From contig NZ_BEVZ01000006.1 of NCBI RefSeq assembly GCF_003112515.1, positions 124,001 through 188,000 of the forward strand: 64,000 nucleotides of DNA. Direction: 5' to 3'. The DNA is from Streptomyces fragilis. GTDB taxonomy: Bacteria; Actinomycetota; Actinomycetes; Streptomycetales; Streptomycetaceae. Position 1 is the first letter of the stretch. Every line of letters begins with the position of its first letter. The translations under genes were made by a program, and so were the position numbers. Shown here piece by piece: positions 24,203 through 32,971 of the stretch. The notes under the pieces are model-generated. The model was not told where the DNA came from, did no database searches, and worked only from the letters and a program-made list of their open reading frames with translations.

Positions 24203-24418
24203 ATGAACTTCGTCCCCCAGGTCGAGACCGCCGAGATCTCCGACGCCGAGCTGGACAACGTCTCCGGCGGCCTGATCGGCGAGACCCTCGGTGCCGTCAC
24301 CGGCGTCGTCGACGGCGTCGTGCCGGTCTCCGGCATCCTCAACACCGCGGTCTCCACCGTCGAGGGCGTCACCGGCCTCAACACCGCTCCGGTCACCGGC
24401 CTGGTCAACGGCCTCTGA
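24203..24418 (+). CDS. Double-glycine precursor peptide of the NHLM-type export locus
   Basis: 71 residues. The leader (1-23) is acidic and ends with ISDAELDNVSGG, a classic double-glycine site at Gly22-Gly23 for a C39 peptidase. The predicted 48-residue core (24-71) is rich in Gly, Val, Thr and Leu, with VTG/VEG/VNG-type units such as GVTGLNTAPVTGLVNGL, and has no Cys and only three acidic charged residues. Similar peptides are sometimes labelled type A2 lantipeptide, but without Cys no lanthionine can form. ATG at 24203 follows GAAGGGAAG. The exporter genes for it follow directly. Biological activity is unknown. Confidence 0.85.
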   Translation: MNFVPQVETAEISDAELDNVSGGLIGETLGAVTGVVDGVVPVSGILNTAVSTVEGVTGLNTAPVTGLVNGL

Positions 24419-24439
24419 TCGCACCTCGTGCCGTCGAGT

Positions 24440-24465
24440 CCCGGAGCCACCCCCACGGCTCCGGG
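24440..24465 (+). terminator. Hairpin between precursor and exporter genes
   Basis: CCCGGAGCC and GGCTCCGGG pair as a perfect 9-bp stem around an 8-base loop, 22 bp after the precursor stop. It could stop most transcripts, so that precursor mRNA exceeds exporter mRNA, or protect the short message from 3' decay. Confidence 0.6.
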
Positions 24466-24529
24466 GCTCCCGGCGTTCCGTGCCCGGTTCCCGCACGGGG
24501 ACCGGTTCCGTACAGCCGAAAGAAGTTCC

Positions 24530-25336
24530 GTGCAGTTCCGCCAGCAGGCCCTCGACAAGCTGCGGTCGCCGGAGGACCTCGAGCTGCCCGCCCGGCTCGC
24601 CCGGCCGCAGGGCTGGCTGGTGCTCTCGGTGACCCTGGTCGTGATGGCCGCCGCGTCCGTCTGGGCGGTGACCGGTTCGGTCGTCACCACGGTGGGCGCG
24701 CCGGCCGTGCTCACCCACGGACAGGGCGGTTACGTCCTGCAGAGTCCCGTCACCGGGCAGGTGACCCGCGTGCTCGCCGAGGAGGGCGACCGGCTGGAGG
24801 CCGGGGCGCCGGTCCTCGAGGTGCGCGCCGCCGAGGGGAGGACCCTGGTGCGGGCGGTCGAGGCCGGCCGGGTGGGCGCGCTCGCCGTGGACGTCGGGGC
24901 CGTCCTGCGGACCGGCGCCGACGTGGCGGCGGTGGAGAAGGTCACCGACGAGGACTCCCCCCTGTACGCCACCGTGTACGTCCCGGCCGGCAAGGCCTCC
25001 GAGGTCCGCGTGGGCGACCCGGTGGACCTCACCGTGCAGAGCGCGCCCGCCTCCCGCTACGGGGTGCTGCGCGGCGAGGTGACGTCGGTCGAGCGGCGCG
25101 CCCAGTCCGCCGGCCGCATCGCCTCCTTCCTGGGCGACGCGCGACTGGCCGCCCGGCTCACCGAGGACGGCGCGCCGGTGGCGGTCACCGTCTCCCCGGT
25201 GCGGTCCCCGTCGACCAGGAGCGGTTACGCCTGGTCCACCGAGGACGGACCGCCCTTCCGCCTGGACTCCATGACCTGGGCCACCGCTTCCGTCCGCGTC
25301 GCCGACCAGCACCCCGTCGATTGGCTCCTGCCGTGA
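24530..25336 (+). CDS. NHLM-type secretion protein, HlyD-like
   Basis: 268 residues. N-terminus MQFRQQALDKLRSPEDLELP is the characteristic start of NHLM bacteriocin secretion proteins (the native start codon is GTG). One membrane helix at about 28-52, then a biotinyl/lipoyl-like hairpin (VLQSPVTGQVTRVLAEEGDR, LEAGAPVLEVRAAEGRTL) and a beta-barrel region that would dock with the exporter outside the membrane. GAAAGAAG ribosome site upstream. Its stop overlaps the GTG of the C39 exporter (GTGA). Confidence 0.88.
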   Translation: MQFRQQALDKLRSPEDLELPARLARPQGWLVLSVTLVVMAAASVWAVTGSVVTTVGAPAVLTHGQGGYVLQSPVTGQVTRVLAEEGDRLEAGAPVLEVRAAEGRTLVRAVEAGRVGALAVDVGAVLRTGADVAAVEKVTDEDSPLYATVYVPAGKASEVRVGDPVDLTVQSAPASRYGVLRGEVTSVERRAQSAGRIASFLGDARLAARLTEDGAPVAVTVSPVRSPSTRSGYAWSTEDGPPFRLDSMTWATASVRVADQHPVDWLLP

Positions 25337-27585
25337 CCACCACCCAGCCCGCGCCCTCGAGGAAGGGCCCGCCGCCGCCCGTGCGCGGCCGGCGCCGGGC
25401 CGCCCCGGCGAAGAAGGCCCAGGCCCGCCGGCCGCGCCGCCGCCCGGTCCGCACCCCCACCGTGCTGCAGATGGAGGCCGTGGAGTGCGGCGCGGCCGCG
25501 CTCGCCATGGTGCTGGGCCACCACGGCCGCCACGTGCCCCTGGAGGAACTGCGCGTCGCCTGCGGCGTGTCCCGCGACGGCTCCCGGGCGGGGAACCTCT
25601 TGAAGGCCGCCCGCGGTTACGGGATGACGGCCAAGGGCATGCAGATGGACACCGCCGCGCTCGCCGAGGTGGCGGCGCCGGCCGTCCTCTTCTGGGAGTT
25701 CAACCACTACGTCGTCTACGACGGCACGGGACGGCGCTTCGGCCGGCGCGGCGTGCACGTCAACGACCCGGCGAAGGGCCGCCGGTTCGTGCCCATGGAG
25801 GACTTCGACACCAGCTTCACCGGCGTGGTGCTGGTGATGGAGCCGGGCCCCCACTTCCGGCGCGGCGGACGCCGCCCGGGAGCGCTGGGCGCGCTCCCCT
25901 CCCGGCTGCGCGGCACGGCCGGCGCCCTGCCCGCCGCCGTGCTGGCGAGCCTGCTGCTGGTGCTGGTCGGCGCCGCCGTGCCGGCGCTCAGCCGCACCTA
26001 CATCGACACCTTCCTCATCGGCGGCAGCACCTCGCTGCTGGGCGTGCTGTTCACGTCGATGGGGGCCTGCGTGCTGCTCACCGCGGTGCTGACCTGGCTG
26101 CAGCAGGGCAATCTGCTGCGCGGGCGGATCATCTCCTCCACGCTCTCCAGCGCCCGGTTCCTGCGTCATCTGCTGCGTCTGCCGGTCACCTTCTTCTCCC
26201 AGCGCGGCCCCGCCGACCTGGTGCAGCGGCTGGAGTCCAACGACGCGGTGGCCGAGACCCTCTCCCGGGACCTGGCTTCGGCCGGTGTCGACGCCGTGGT
26301 GGTGGTGCTGTACGCGGTCCTGCTGTACACCTACGATCCGCAGCTGACCGCGGTGGGCATCGGGGTGGCGCTGCTCAACGTGGTGGCCATGCGCGTGGTG
26401 GTGCGGCTGCGGGCCACCCGTACCGCCAAGTTGCGGGCCGACACCGCCCGGCTCACCAACACCGCCTACACCGGGCTCCAGCTGATCGAGACGATGAAGG
26501 CGACCGGCGGCGAGGACGGCTACTTCCGCACGTGGGCCGGGCAGCACGCCGTCACCCTGGAGGAGCAGCAGCGGCTGGGCGTGCCCACCGCCTGGCTGGG
26601 AGTGGTGGCGCCGACGCTGGCGACCCTGAACAGCGCGCTGATCCTGTGGATCGGCGGGCTGCGCGCGGTGGAGGGCCACGTCACGGTGGGCCTGCTGGTC
26701 GCCTTCCAGGCGCTGGTCACCCGGTTCACCGCGCCGTTGACCCGGCTGAACGGCGTGGCCGGGCGGATCCAGGACTTCGCGGCCGACGTGGCCCGGCTGA
26801 AGGACGTGGAGAACTTCGCGCCCGATCCACTGCACGCGCGCGGCGGCGAGGACTCCGCCCGCCGCCTGCGCGGCCACGTCGAGCTGGAGGACGTCGCGTT
26901 CGGCTACAGCCCGCTGGGCGAACCGCTGCTGAGCGGCTTCGACCTGACGGTCGGTCCGGGCCGGCAGGTGGCGCTGGTCGGCGGCTCCGGCAGCGGCAAG
27001 TCGACGGTGGCCCGGCTGCTGGCCGGCCTGTACGTGCCCTGGGAGGGCGTGATCCGGATCGACGGGCAGCGGCTGGAGGACATCCCGCGCGGGGCGCTGG
27101 CCGCCTCGGTCTCCTTCGTCGACCAGGACGTGTTCCTCTTCGAGGGCACGGTCCGCGACAACGTCGCACTGTGGGACCCCTCCGTGCCGGACGAGGCGGT
27201 GGTCGACGCGCTGCGGGACGCCGCCCTGTACGACGTGGTGATGCGCCGCCCCGGCGGCATCCACAGCCCCGTGGAGCAGGACGGCCGCAACTTCTCCGGC
27301 GGGCAGCGGCAGCGGCTGGAGATCGCCCGCGCCCTCGCCCGCCGTCCCAGCGTCCTGGTGCTCGACGAGGTGACCAGCGCGCTGGACGCCGAGACGGAGG
27401 TGGTGGTGATGGACAACCTGCGCCGCCGCGGCTGCGCCTGCGTGGTGATCGCCCACCGGCTGAGCACGGTCCGCGACAGCGACGAGATCGTGGTGCTCCA
27501 GCACGGCGCGATCGTGGAACGCGGCACCCACCAGCAGCTGACGGCCGCGGGCGGGAGCTACGCACGACTGGTCAGGGAGCGGTAG
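25333..27585 (+). CDS. NHLM-type ABC exporter with C39 peptidase domain
   Basis: 750 residues. After a basic N-terminal tail (1-42) comes a C39 peptidase (about 43-175) with the catalytic Cys52 in QMEAVECGAAALAMV, His in EFNHYVVYDG and Asp in HVNDPAKG. Next an ABC transmembrane domain (about 195-480) and an ATPase: Walker A VGGSGSGKST, signature FSGGQRQRLEIARAL, Walker B VLVLDEVTSALD, H-loop VVIAHRLST. It should cut the precursor after Gly-Gly and export the core peptide. GTG at 25333 overlaps the previous stop; an earlier TTG at 25321 is less likely. Confidence 0.93.
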   Translation: MTTTQPAPSRKGPPPPVRGRRRAAPAKKAQARRPRRRPVRTPTVLQMEAVECGAAALAMVLGHHGRHVPLEELRVACGVSRDGSRAGNLLKAARGYGMTAKGMQMDTAALAEVAAPAVLFWEFNHYVVYDGTGRRFGRRGVHVNDPAKGRRFVPMEDFDTSFTGVVLVMEPGPHFRRGGRRPGALGALPSRLRGTAGALPAAVLASLLLVLVGAAVPALSRTYIDTFLIGGSTSLLGVLFTSMGACVLLTAVLTWLQQGNLLRGRIISSTLSSARFLRHLLRLPVTFFSQRGPADLVQRLESNDAVAETLSRDLASAGVDAVVVVLYAVLLYTYDPQLTAVGIGVALLNVVAMRVVVRLRATRTAKLRADTARLTNTAYTGLQLIETMKATGGEDGYFRTWAGQHAVTLEEQQRLGVPTAWLGVVAPTLATLNSALILWIGGLRAVEGHVTVGLLVAFQALVTRFTAPLTRLNGVAGRIQDFAADVARLKDVENFAPDPLHARGGEDSARRLRGHVELEDVAFGYSPLGEPLLSGFDLTVGPGRQVALVGGSGSGKSTVARLLAGLYVPWEGVIRIDGQRLEDIPRGALAASVSFVDQDVFLFEGTVRDNVALWDPSVPDEAVVDALRDAALYDVVMRRPGGIHSPVEQDGRNFSGGQRQRLEIARALARRPSVLVLDEVTSALDAETEVVVMDNLRRRGCACVVIAHRLSTVRDSDEIVVLQHGAIVERGTHQQLTAAGGSYARLVRER

Positions 27586-30504
27586 ATGACCTCCGGCTGC
27601 GAGAACGCGTACCCGGGCGGCGGGGGCCATCAGGACGCGGGGCTGCGGGCGTTCGACACGCTGGGCACGCCTGTGGACTGCTCCGGCCCGCAGCTCGACC
27701 TGGAGGGGCCGCAGGTGCTCTGGCTGGTCGCCGCGGGGGCGCTCGACCTGTTCGCGGCGGACATGGTGGGCCAGGGTCACTGGCACCACCTGGGCCGCCT
27801 GGAGGCGGGCTCCCTGCTGCTCGGCCCGGTCGCAGGTCCCCGGCACACGCTGGTCGCCCGGCCGCTCCGGGACTGCGCGGTGCGCCGGATCCAGCTGCGG
27901 GAGCTGTACCAGCCGGTGGCGGAGCAGCACTGGACGTACGACGAGCACGGCAACCCGCTCCAGCTCAGCCCCCGGTACACCGCCTCCGGTGACGGTCCGC
28001 TGGAGCACGCGCTGGCGTTCGGCGTCGGACGCGGCCTGTCGGTGCTGTTCCAGGCGCCGACGGCGGCGGTGTTCACGGCGGAGTTCACCGAGGGCTTCTC
28101 CACCGAGCCGGGCTTCCAGCAGGCCGCCGAGCACCTGGCGCGGAGGGCGGACGAGGACGTCTTCTCCCTGTACGTGCCGCCCGGCTCCGTCGCCCACGGC
28201 TCCGTGTACGGCGAGGAGGCCGCGGCCGATCTGCTGGTGGACCCCGCGTTGTGGCAGGGGATGGTGGACCGGCAGTACCGGCTGCTGTCCACCCTGGACC
28301 GGTGGATCGAGCAGCAGGAGCGGTCCCACGAGAGCCGCGCCGCGGCAGGGATGCGGGCGGGGCGGGAGGCCCGCGACCGTGCGGACCGCACCCTGCTGGC
28401 GTCGATGGGCGGCTCCTCCCGCCGCCGGATCACCGACGTGGACGAGGACGCCACCTGGGCCGCCTGCCGTCTGGTGGCCCGTGCCGCGGGCGTCACGCTG
28501 ACCGATCCGGCGCGCGGCGCGGCGGGCGCCGAGCGGCTGGACCCGGTGGAGCGGATCGCGGCCGTCTCCCGGGTGCGGACCCGGACCGTGCGGCTGGGCT
28601 CCGGCCGCTGGTGGAAGGAGGACGTCGGCCCGCTGCTGGGGTTCCGCGCCCTGTCGGGGGCTCCGGTGGCGCTGCTGTGGCGGCGCGGGGGCTACGTGGC
28701 GGTGCACCCGACCACCGGGCGCGAAACCCGGATCGGCGCGGACAACGCCGACGACTACGACGCGCGCGCCGTGATGTTCTTCCGCCCGCTGCCCGAGCGC
28801 CGGACCACGCCGCTGGGGCTGGCCCGGTTCGTGCTGTCCGGGGCCCGCGGCGACCTGGCGTCGCTGCTGCTGGGCGGGCTGGTGACGGTGGCGGTCGGCG
28901 TGACGGTGCCGGTGGTGACCGGCAAGGTGCTGGGCGAGTACGTGCCTCGGGCGCGGACCGACATGATCGCGCTGGCCTGTACCGCCGTGCTGGTGGCCGC
29001 CGTGGTGTCGGCGGTGTTCCTGCTGCTGCAGAACCTGACGATGCTGCGGCTGGAGGGGCGGATCGAGGCCGTGCTGCAGCCCGCGGTGTGGGACCGGCTG
29101 CTGCGGCTGCCGGCGCGGTTCTTCGCCGGCCGCTCGACCGGGGAGCTGGCCGGGGCGGCGATGGGCATCAGCCGGATCCGGCAGCTGCTGGCCGGCGTGG
29201 GGCCGGTCGCGGTCCAGTCGCTGACCGTCGGCACCGTCAACCTGGGACTGCTGCTCTGGTACGACACGGCGACGGCGATGGCCGCCGTGGCCCTGCTGGT
29301 GGTGCTCGGCGCGGTGTTCCTGGCGCTGGGACTGTGGCAGGTGCGGTGGCAGCGCCGGCTGGTGCGGCTCACCCACCGGCTCAACAACCAGGCCTTCCAG
29401 ACCCTGCGCGGCCTGCCCAAGCTGCGGGTCGCGGCGGCCGAGGACTACGCGTACGCCGCGTGGGCGGGCGAGTTCGCCCGCAGCCGGGAGATGCACCGGC
29501 GGCTGGGCGGGATCAAGAACCTCAACACGGTGCTCGGCGCGGTGGCCCTGCCGGTCTGCTCGCTGCTGATGTTCATGCTGCTGGCGGGCCCGGCGCGGGG
29601 CGCCATGTCGGCCGCCGACTTCCTCGCCTTCACCACGGCGGTGACGATGCTGCTCGGCTCGGTCACCCAGCTGACCGGGGCCGCGGTGTCGGTGGTGGCC
29701 GCTCTGCCGTTGTTCGAGGAACTGCGGCCGGTGCTGGACGCGGTCCCCGAGGTGCGGCGGGCGAACACGCCGCCGGGCAGGCTCACCGGGGCGATCGAGG
29801 CGCGACGGCTGTCGTTCCGCTACTCCGACGACGGGCCGCCGGTGCTCGACGACGTCTCCTTCGAGGTCCGTCCCGGCGAGTTCCTGGCGATCGTCGGGCC
29901 GAGCGGCTGCGGCAAGTCGACGCTGCTGCGGCTGCTGATCGGCTTCGAGCGCCCCGCCACCGGCAGTGTCCTGTACGACGGACAGGACCTGGCCGCGCTG
30001 GACCGGGCGGCGGTGCGCCGGCAGTGCGGGGTGGTGCTGCAGCACGCGCAGCCGTTCACCGGGTCGATCCTGGAGATCGTCCGCGGCCACGAGCCGTACA
30101 CGCCCGAGGAGGTGATGGCGGCGGCGGAACTGGCCGGGCTGGGCGACGACATCCGGCGGATGCCGATGGGGCTGCACACCCTGGTGGCGGGCAGCGGTTC
30201 GCTGTCCGGCGGTCAGCGCCAGCGGCTGATGATCGCGCAGGCCCTGATCCGGCGTCCGCGGATCCTCTTCCTGGACGAGGCGACCAGCGCGCTGGACAAC
30301 GAGACGCAGCGGCAGGTCATCGAGAGCACCCGGGCGCTGCGGGCGACCCGGGTGGTGATCGCCCACCGGCTCTCGACGGTGATGGACGCCGACCGGGTGG
30401 TCGTGATGGACGAGGGCCGGGTGGCGCAGATCGGCACCCCGGCCGAGCTGCTGGCCGACCGGAGCGGCCGGCTGCACGAGCTGGTGCGCCGCCAGATGGC
30501 GTAG
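27586..30504 (+). CDS. NHLM-type ABC exporter, second subunit with long N-terminal domain
   Basis: 972 residues; ATG directly abuts the previous TAG. The first 370 residues replace the peptidase by a cyclic-nucleotide-binding-like and helical region typical of the second NHLM transporter, without catalytic Cys. The membrane domain spans about 415-700, then the ATPase: Walker A VGPSGCGKST, signature LSGGQRQRLMIAQAL, Walker B ILFLDEATSALD. It probably forms a heterodimer with the C39 exporter. Last gene of the export operon, followed by a strong terminator. Confidence 0.92.
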   Translation: MTSGCENAYPGGGGHQDAGLRAFDTLGTPVDCSGPQLDLEGPQVLWLVAAGALDLFAADMVGQGHWHHLGRLEAGSLLLGPVAGPRHTLVARPLRDCAVRRIQLRELYQPVAEQHWTYDEHGNPLQLSPRYTASGDGPLEHALAFGVGRGLSVLFQAPTAAVFTAEFTEGFSTEPGFQQAAEHLARRADEDVFSLYVPPGSVAHGSVYGEEAAADLLVDPALWQGMVDRQYRLLSTLDRWIEQQERSHESRAAAGMRAGREARDRADRTLLASMGGSSRRRITDVDEDATWAACRLVARAAGVTLTDPARGAAGAERLDPVERIAAVSRVRTRTVRLGSGRWWKEDVGPLLGFRALSGAPVALLWRRGGYVAVHPTTGRETRIGADNADDYDARAVMFFRPLPERRTTPLGLARFVLSGARGDLASLLLGGLVTVAVGVTVPVVTGKVLGEYVPRARTDMIALACTAVLVAAVVSAVFLLLQNLTMLRLEGRIEAVLQPAVWDRLLRLPARFFAGRSTGELAGAAMGISRIRQLLAGVGPVAVQSLTVGTVNLGLLLWYDTATAMAAVALLVVLGAVFLALGLWQVRWQRRLVRLTHRLNNQAFQTLRGLPKLRVAAAEDYAYAAWAGEFARSREMHRRLGGIKNLNTVLGAVALPVCSLLMFMLLAGPARGAMSAADFLAFTTAVTMLLGSVTQLTGAAVSVVAALPLFEELRPVLDAVPEVRRANTPPGRLTGAIEARRLSFRYSDDGPPVLDDVSFEVRPGEFLAIVGPSGCGKSTLLRLLIGFERPATGSVLYDGQDLAALDRAAVRRQCGVVLQHAQPFTGSILEIVRGHEPYTPEEVMAAAELAGLGDDIRRMPMGLHTLVAGSGSLSGGQRQRLMIAQALIRRPRILFLDEATSALDNETQRQVIESTRALRATRVVIAHRLSTVMDADRVVVMDEGRVAQIGTPAELLADRSGRLHELVRRQMA

Positions 30505-30612
30505 CGGCGGGGGCGGGGCGCCGTCGCCGGGTGTCGGCGGCAGCGCCGGGTCTGTTCGTGCGGCGGCGCCGAGCCTGTTCGTGGCGGTGCCGGGTACCCG
30601 CAGGTGGCCCCG

Positions 30613-30642
30613 GCGCGAGGTCACCCACGGGTGACCTCGCGC
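30613..30642 (+). terminator. Terminator of the NHLM-type operon
   Basis: GCGCGAGGTCACC and its exact complement form a 13-bp stem with a CACG loop, 109 bp after the last exporter stop. The strongest hairpin in the area. Confidence 0.8.
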
Positions 30643-30680
30643 GGGGGCGTCCCGAACCGGCGAGACCGAGGAGACGAACG

Positions 30681-30878
30681 GTGAACCACCACCACAGCGA
30701 CCGCGACCGTCACGACGACCCGCCGCGCACCGCGCTGGCCGAGGCCTTCCGCGAGGCGGAGGAGGCCGCTGCCCGCGCCGACGGCCGGGACACGCAGGGG
30801 CAGGAGCGCTCCGGCGAGGCCGGGGACGCCACCTCGCCGAACCCGCGCGCCCAGGAGCAGGCCCGGCGGGACGGCTGA
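30681..30878 (+). CDS. Small hydrophilic hypothetical protein
   Basis: 65 residues, highly charged, predicted mostly disordered with a short Ala/Glu helix (LAEAFREAEEAAARADGRD) and a His-rich N-terminus (NHHHSDRDRHDD). GTG at 30681 has GAGGAGA upstream. It sits alone between the exporter terminator and the iron-redox operon. It has no double-glycine leader, so it is not a second precursor. Function unknown. Confidence 0.6.
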   Translation: MNHHHSDRDRHDDPPRTALAEAFREAEEAAARADGRDTQGQERSGEAGDATSPNPRAQEQARRDG

Positions 30879-30890
30879 CCTGGCGATCCG

Positions 30891-30923
30891 CCCGGGTACC
30901 CGGCGTCGCGGCGGGTACCCGGG
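30891..30923 (+). promoter_or_regulatory. SigB-like promoter inside a 12-bp inverted repeat
   Basis: GGGT (30894-30897), 15 bp, GGGTAC (30913-30918) fits the Streptomyces SigB-type consensus GNNT-N14-16-GGGTAC/T. It coincides with CCCGGGTACCCG (30891-30902) and CGGGTACCCGGG (30912-30923), perfect 12-bp arms around a 9-base loop, ending 4 bp before the start codon. The hairpin reading may instead be a terminator of the preceding small gene. Confidence 0.5.
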
Positions 30924-30927
30924 CGCC

Positions 30928-31959
30928 ATGAGTCACGACCGCGACGCTCTTCACGACCGGCACTCCCCCGCTCTCCCCTCCTCCCGCGGCCCGCTGTCCG
31001 CGGGCGTCCTCGCCCTGCTGCGCGGCGAGGGCCCGCCCCCCGGCGCGGAGCTCGCCGCCGAGGCCGACCCCTACGGCGACGACCTCCAGCTCGCCCTGTA
31101 CTGCTGCTACGAACTGCACTACCGCGGCTTCGCCGGCGTCGACCCCGCCCTGGAGTGGGACCCGGCCCTGCTGACCGTGCGCAGGGCGATGGAGAACCGG
31201 TTCCTCGGGGCGCTGCGCCAGGACGTCGAGGTCCACCGCGACGTGCGCTCCGCCGTCAAGGAGCTCGAGACGGAGCCCGTCGAGGGTTCCGGCGCCAGCT
31301 GGTTCCTGCGCGACGAGGGCGAGCTGCGCCACCTGCGGGAGTACGCCGCGATGCGGTCGGTCTACCACCTCAAGGAGGCGGACCCGCACGCCTGGGTGCT
31401 GCCCCGGCTGTGGGGGCGCGCCAAGGCCGCCATGGTCTCGGTGGAGTTCGACGAGTTCGGCGGCGGCCGCGCCGAGCGGGTGCACGCCAAGCTGTTCGCC
31501 GACCTGATGGCGGACCTGGGCCTGGAGACCGCCTACGGCGTCTACCTGGAGCACTCCCCCGCTCCGGCACTGGCCGTGGTCAACCTGATGTCGCTGCTGG
31601 GCCTGCACCGCGCGCTGCGCGGCGCGCTGGTGGGCCACTTCGCCGCCGTGGAGATCACCTCCTCCCCCGGTTCCCGGCGGCTGGCCGAGGCCATGCGCCG
31701 CACCGGCGCGGGACCCGCGGCCGAGTTCTTCTACGACGAGCACGTCGAGGCCGACGCGGTGCACGAGCAGGTGGTCCGGCACGAGGTGATCGGCGGACTG
31801 CTGGAGGAGGAGCCGTACCTGGAGGACGACGTGGTGTTCGGCATGGACGCCACGGTCTTCCTGGAGGACCGGCTGGGCGACCACGTCATGGCCTGCTGGC
31901 AGGCGGGCCGTCCGGCGCTGCGCTCCCCGCTGCCGGAGCCCGTGGCGGTGTCCGCGTGA
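30928..31959 (+). CDS. Iron-containing redox enzyme (heme-oxygenase-like di-iron fold)
   Basis: 343 residues of the iron-containing redox enzyme family with the heme-oxygenase-like all-helical fold. Candidate metal ligands sit in LALYCCYELHYRGF, VSVEFDEFGGGRAERVHAKL, LVGHFAAVEITSSPGSRR and FFYDEHVEADAVHEQVV. Members use a di-iron or related site for oxidative chemistry on small substrates; the substrate here is unknown. The ATG at 30928 follows closely on a palindromic SigB-like promoter. It heads a three-gene cluster with a HemK-like methyltransferase and a CDGSH Fe-S protein, which points to a shared redox or iron role. Confidence 0.85.
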   Translation: MSHDRDALHDRHSPALPSSRGPLSAGVLALLRGEGPPPGAELAAEADPYGDDLQLALYCCYELHYRGFAGVDPALEWDPALLTVRRAMENRFLGALRQDVEVHRDVRSAVKELETEPVEGSGASWFLRDEGELRHLREYAAMRSVYHLKEADPHAWVLPRLWGRAKAAMVSVEFDEFGGGRAERVHAKLFADLMADLGLETAYGVYLEHSPAPALAVVNLMSLLGLHRALRGALVGHFAAVEITSSPGSRRLAEAMRRTGAGPAAEFFYDEHVEADAVHEQVVRHEVIGGLLEEEPYLEDDVVFGMDATVFLEDRLGDHVMACWQAGRPALRSPLPEPVAVSA

Positions 31960-32066
31960 GCGGGGCGGTGGCCGGGCCCCCGGAACGCACGACGGGAAGG
32001 ACCTGGACGGGTGACGGCGGGGGCCCCACCGGCCATGGTGCGGCCCGGCCTGGGTATTCGGCCCGT

Positions 32067-32735
32067 GTGAAGCGACCTTTGGTTATCCCTGGCGTGTACG
32101 CCCCCCAGGACGACACGCTCCTCCTCTCCGAGGCACTGGAGGACGAGCCCTTCCCCGCCGGCGGCCGTGTGCTCGACGTGGGCACCGGCTCAGGGGCCCT
32201 GGCCCTGGCCGCCGCCCGCCGCGGCGGGCGGGTCACGGCCGTGGACGTCTCCCGCCGCGCCGTCGTCGGCGTCCGGCTCAACGCCCTGCTGCACGGGGTG
32301 CGGGTGCGCGCCGTGCGCGGCGACCTGTTCGCCCCGGTCAGGGGTGAGGCGTTCGACCTGATCACCAGCAATCCGCCGTACGTGCCGACTCCTCCGGGCG
32401 GTACGCGCGGGCGCCCCCGGGAGGCCCGCGCCTGGGACGCCGGGGACGACGGACGGCTGGTCGTGGACCGGATCTGCCGGGAGGCGCCGGAGCTGCTGCG
32501 CCCGGGGGGCGTGCTGCTGATGGTGCACTCGGCGCTGAGCGGTCCCGCCACCTCCGTGGAGCAGTTGCGGGCGGCCGGGCTCAAGGCGGCGGTGACCCTG
32601 CGACGCCAGGTGGCGTTCGGCCCGGTGCTGAGGGACCGGGTGAACTGGTTGAGGCACCGGGGGCTGATCTCCCCGGAACAGGCCCGCGCGGAGCGGGAGG
32701 AACTGGTGGTGGTCCGTGCCGAACGACCCGTCTGA
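32067..32735 (+). CDS. HemK2/MTQ2-like SAM-dependent methyltransferase
   Basis: 222 residues. SAM-binding motif I is VLDVGTGSGALALAAA and the catalytic NPPY motif is TSNPPYVPTP, the signature of N5-glutamine or amino-N methyltransferases such as PrmC and MTQ2. It is shorter than PrmC and lacks its N-terminal helical domain, so the substrate is probably not release factor GGQ as such. GTG at 32067 has no ribosome site; TATTCG 6 bases upstream may support a leaderless start. Its end overlaps the CDGSH gene by 20 bp. Confidence 0.85.
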   Translation: MKRPLVIPGVYAPQDDTLLLSEALEDEPFPAGGRVLDVGTGSGALALAAARRGGRVTAVDVSRRAVVGVRLNALLHGVRVRAVRGDLFAPVRGEAFDLITSNPPYVPTPPGGTRGRPREARAWDAGDDGRLVVDRICREAPELLRPGGVLLMVHSALSGPATSVEQLRAAGLKAAVTLRRQVAFGPVLRDRVNWLRHRGLISPEQARAEREELVVVRAERPV

Positions 32736-32949
32736 GCGCACGCCCGCCCCGGGCACGTCGCAGCGTCCCGCCGAGGCCCGGCGCGTCGTGGTGCCGCGCC
32801 GTGGCCCGATGCTGGTCGACGGGCCGGTGGAGGTGGAACTGGAGGACGGCACGGTGGCGTCCTCGGACCGCTTCCGGGTGGCCCTGTGCACCTGCCGGCT
32901 CAGCGAGCGCTATCCGTGGTGCGACACCAGCCACCGCAGGCGGCGCTGA
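32716..32949 (+). CDS. CDGSH iron-sulfur domain protein
   Basis: 77 residues. The C-terminus carries CTCRLSERYPWCDTSH, which matches the mitoNEET-type 2Fe-2S signature CxCx2(S/T)x3PxCDx2H, with three Cys and one His ligand. No membrane anchor is seen, unlike mitoNEET. GTG at 32716 lies inside the methyltransferase gene (20-bp overlap), so translation is coupled. A small electron carrier or Fe-S donor for the neighbouring di-iron enzyme is a reasonable guess. Confidence 0.88.
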   Translation: MPNDPSERTPAPGTSQRPAEARRVVVPRRGPMLVDGPVEVELEDGTVASSDRFRVALCTCRLSERYPWCDTSHRRRR

Positions 32950-32971
32950 CGTGGGCCGCGCCGCCCTCGCG

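Noticed and set aside
24203..24418. Lanthipeptide precursor
   Set aside because: The core has no Cys and no lanthionine synthetase is present.
25225..31884. Minus-strand open frame of 2219 codons
   Set aside because: Antisense shadow of the HlyD and ABC exporter genes; composition rich in Gln, His, Arg, Pro and no domains. High GC leaves such frames open.
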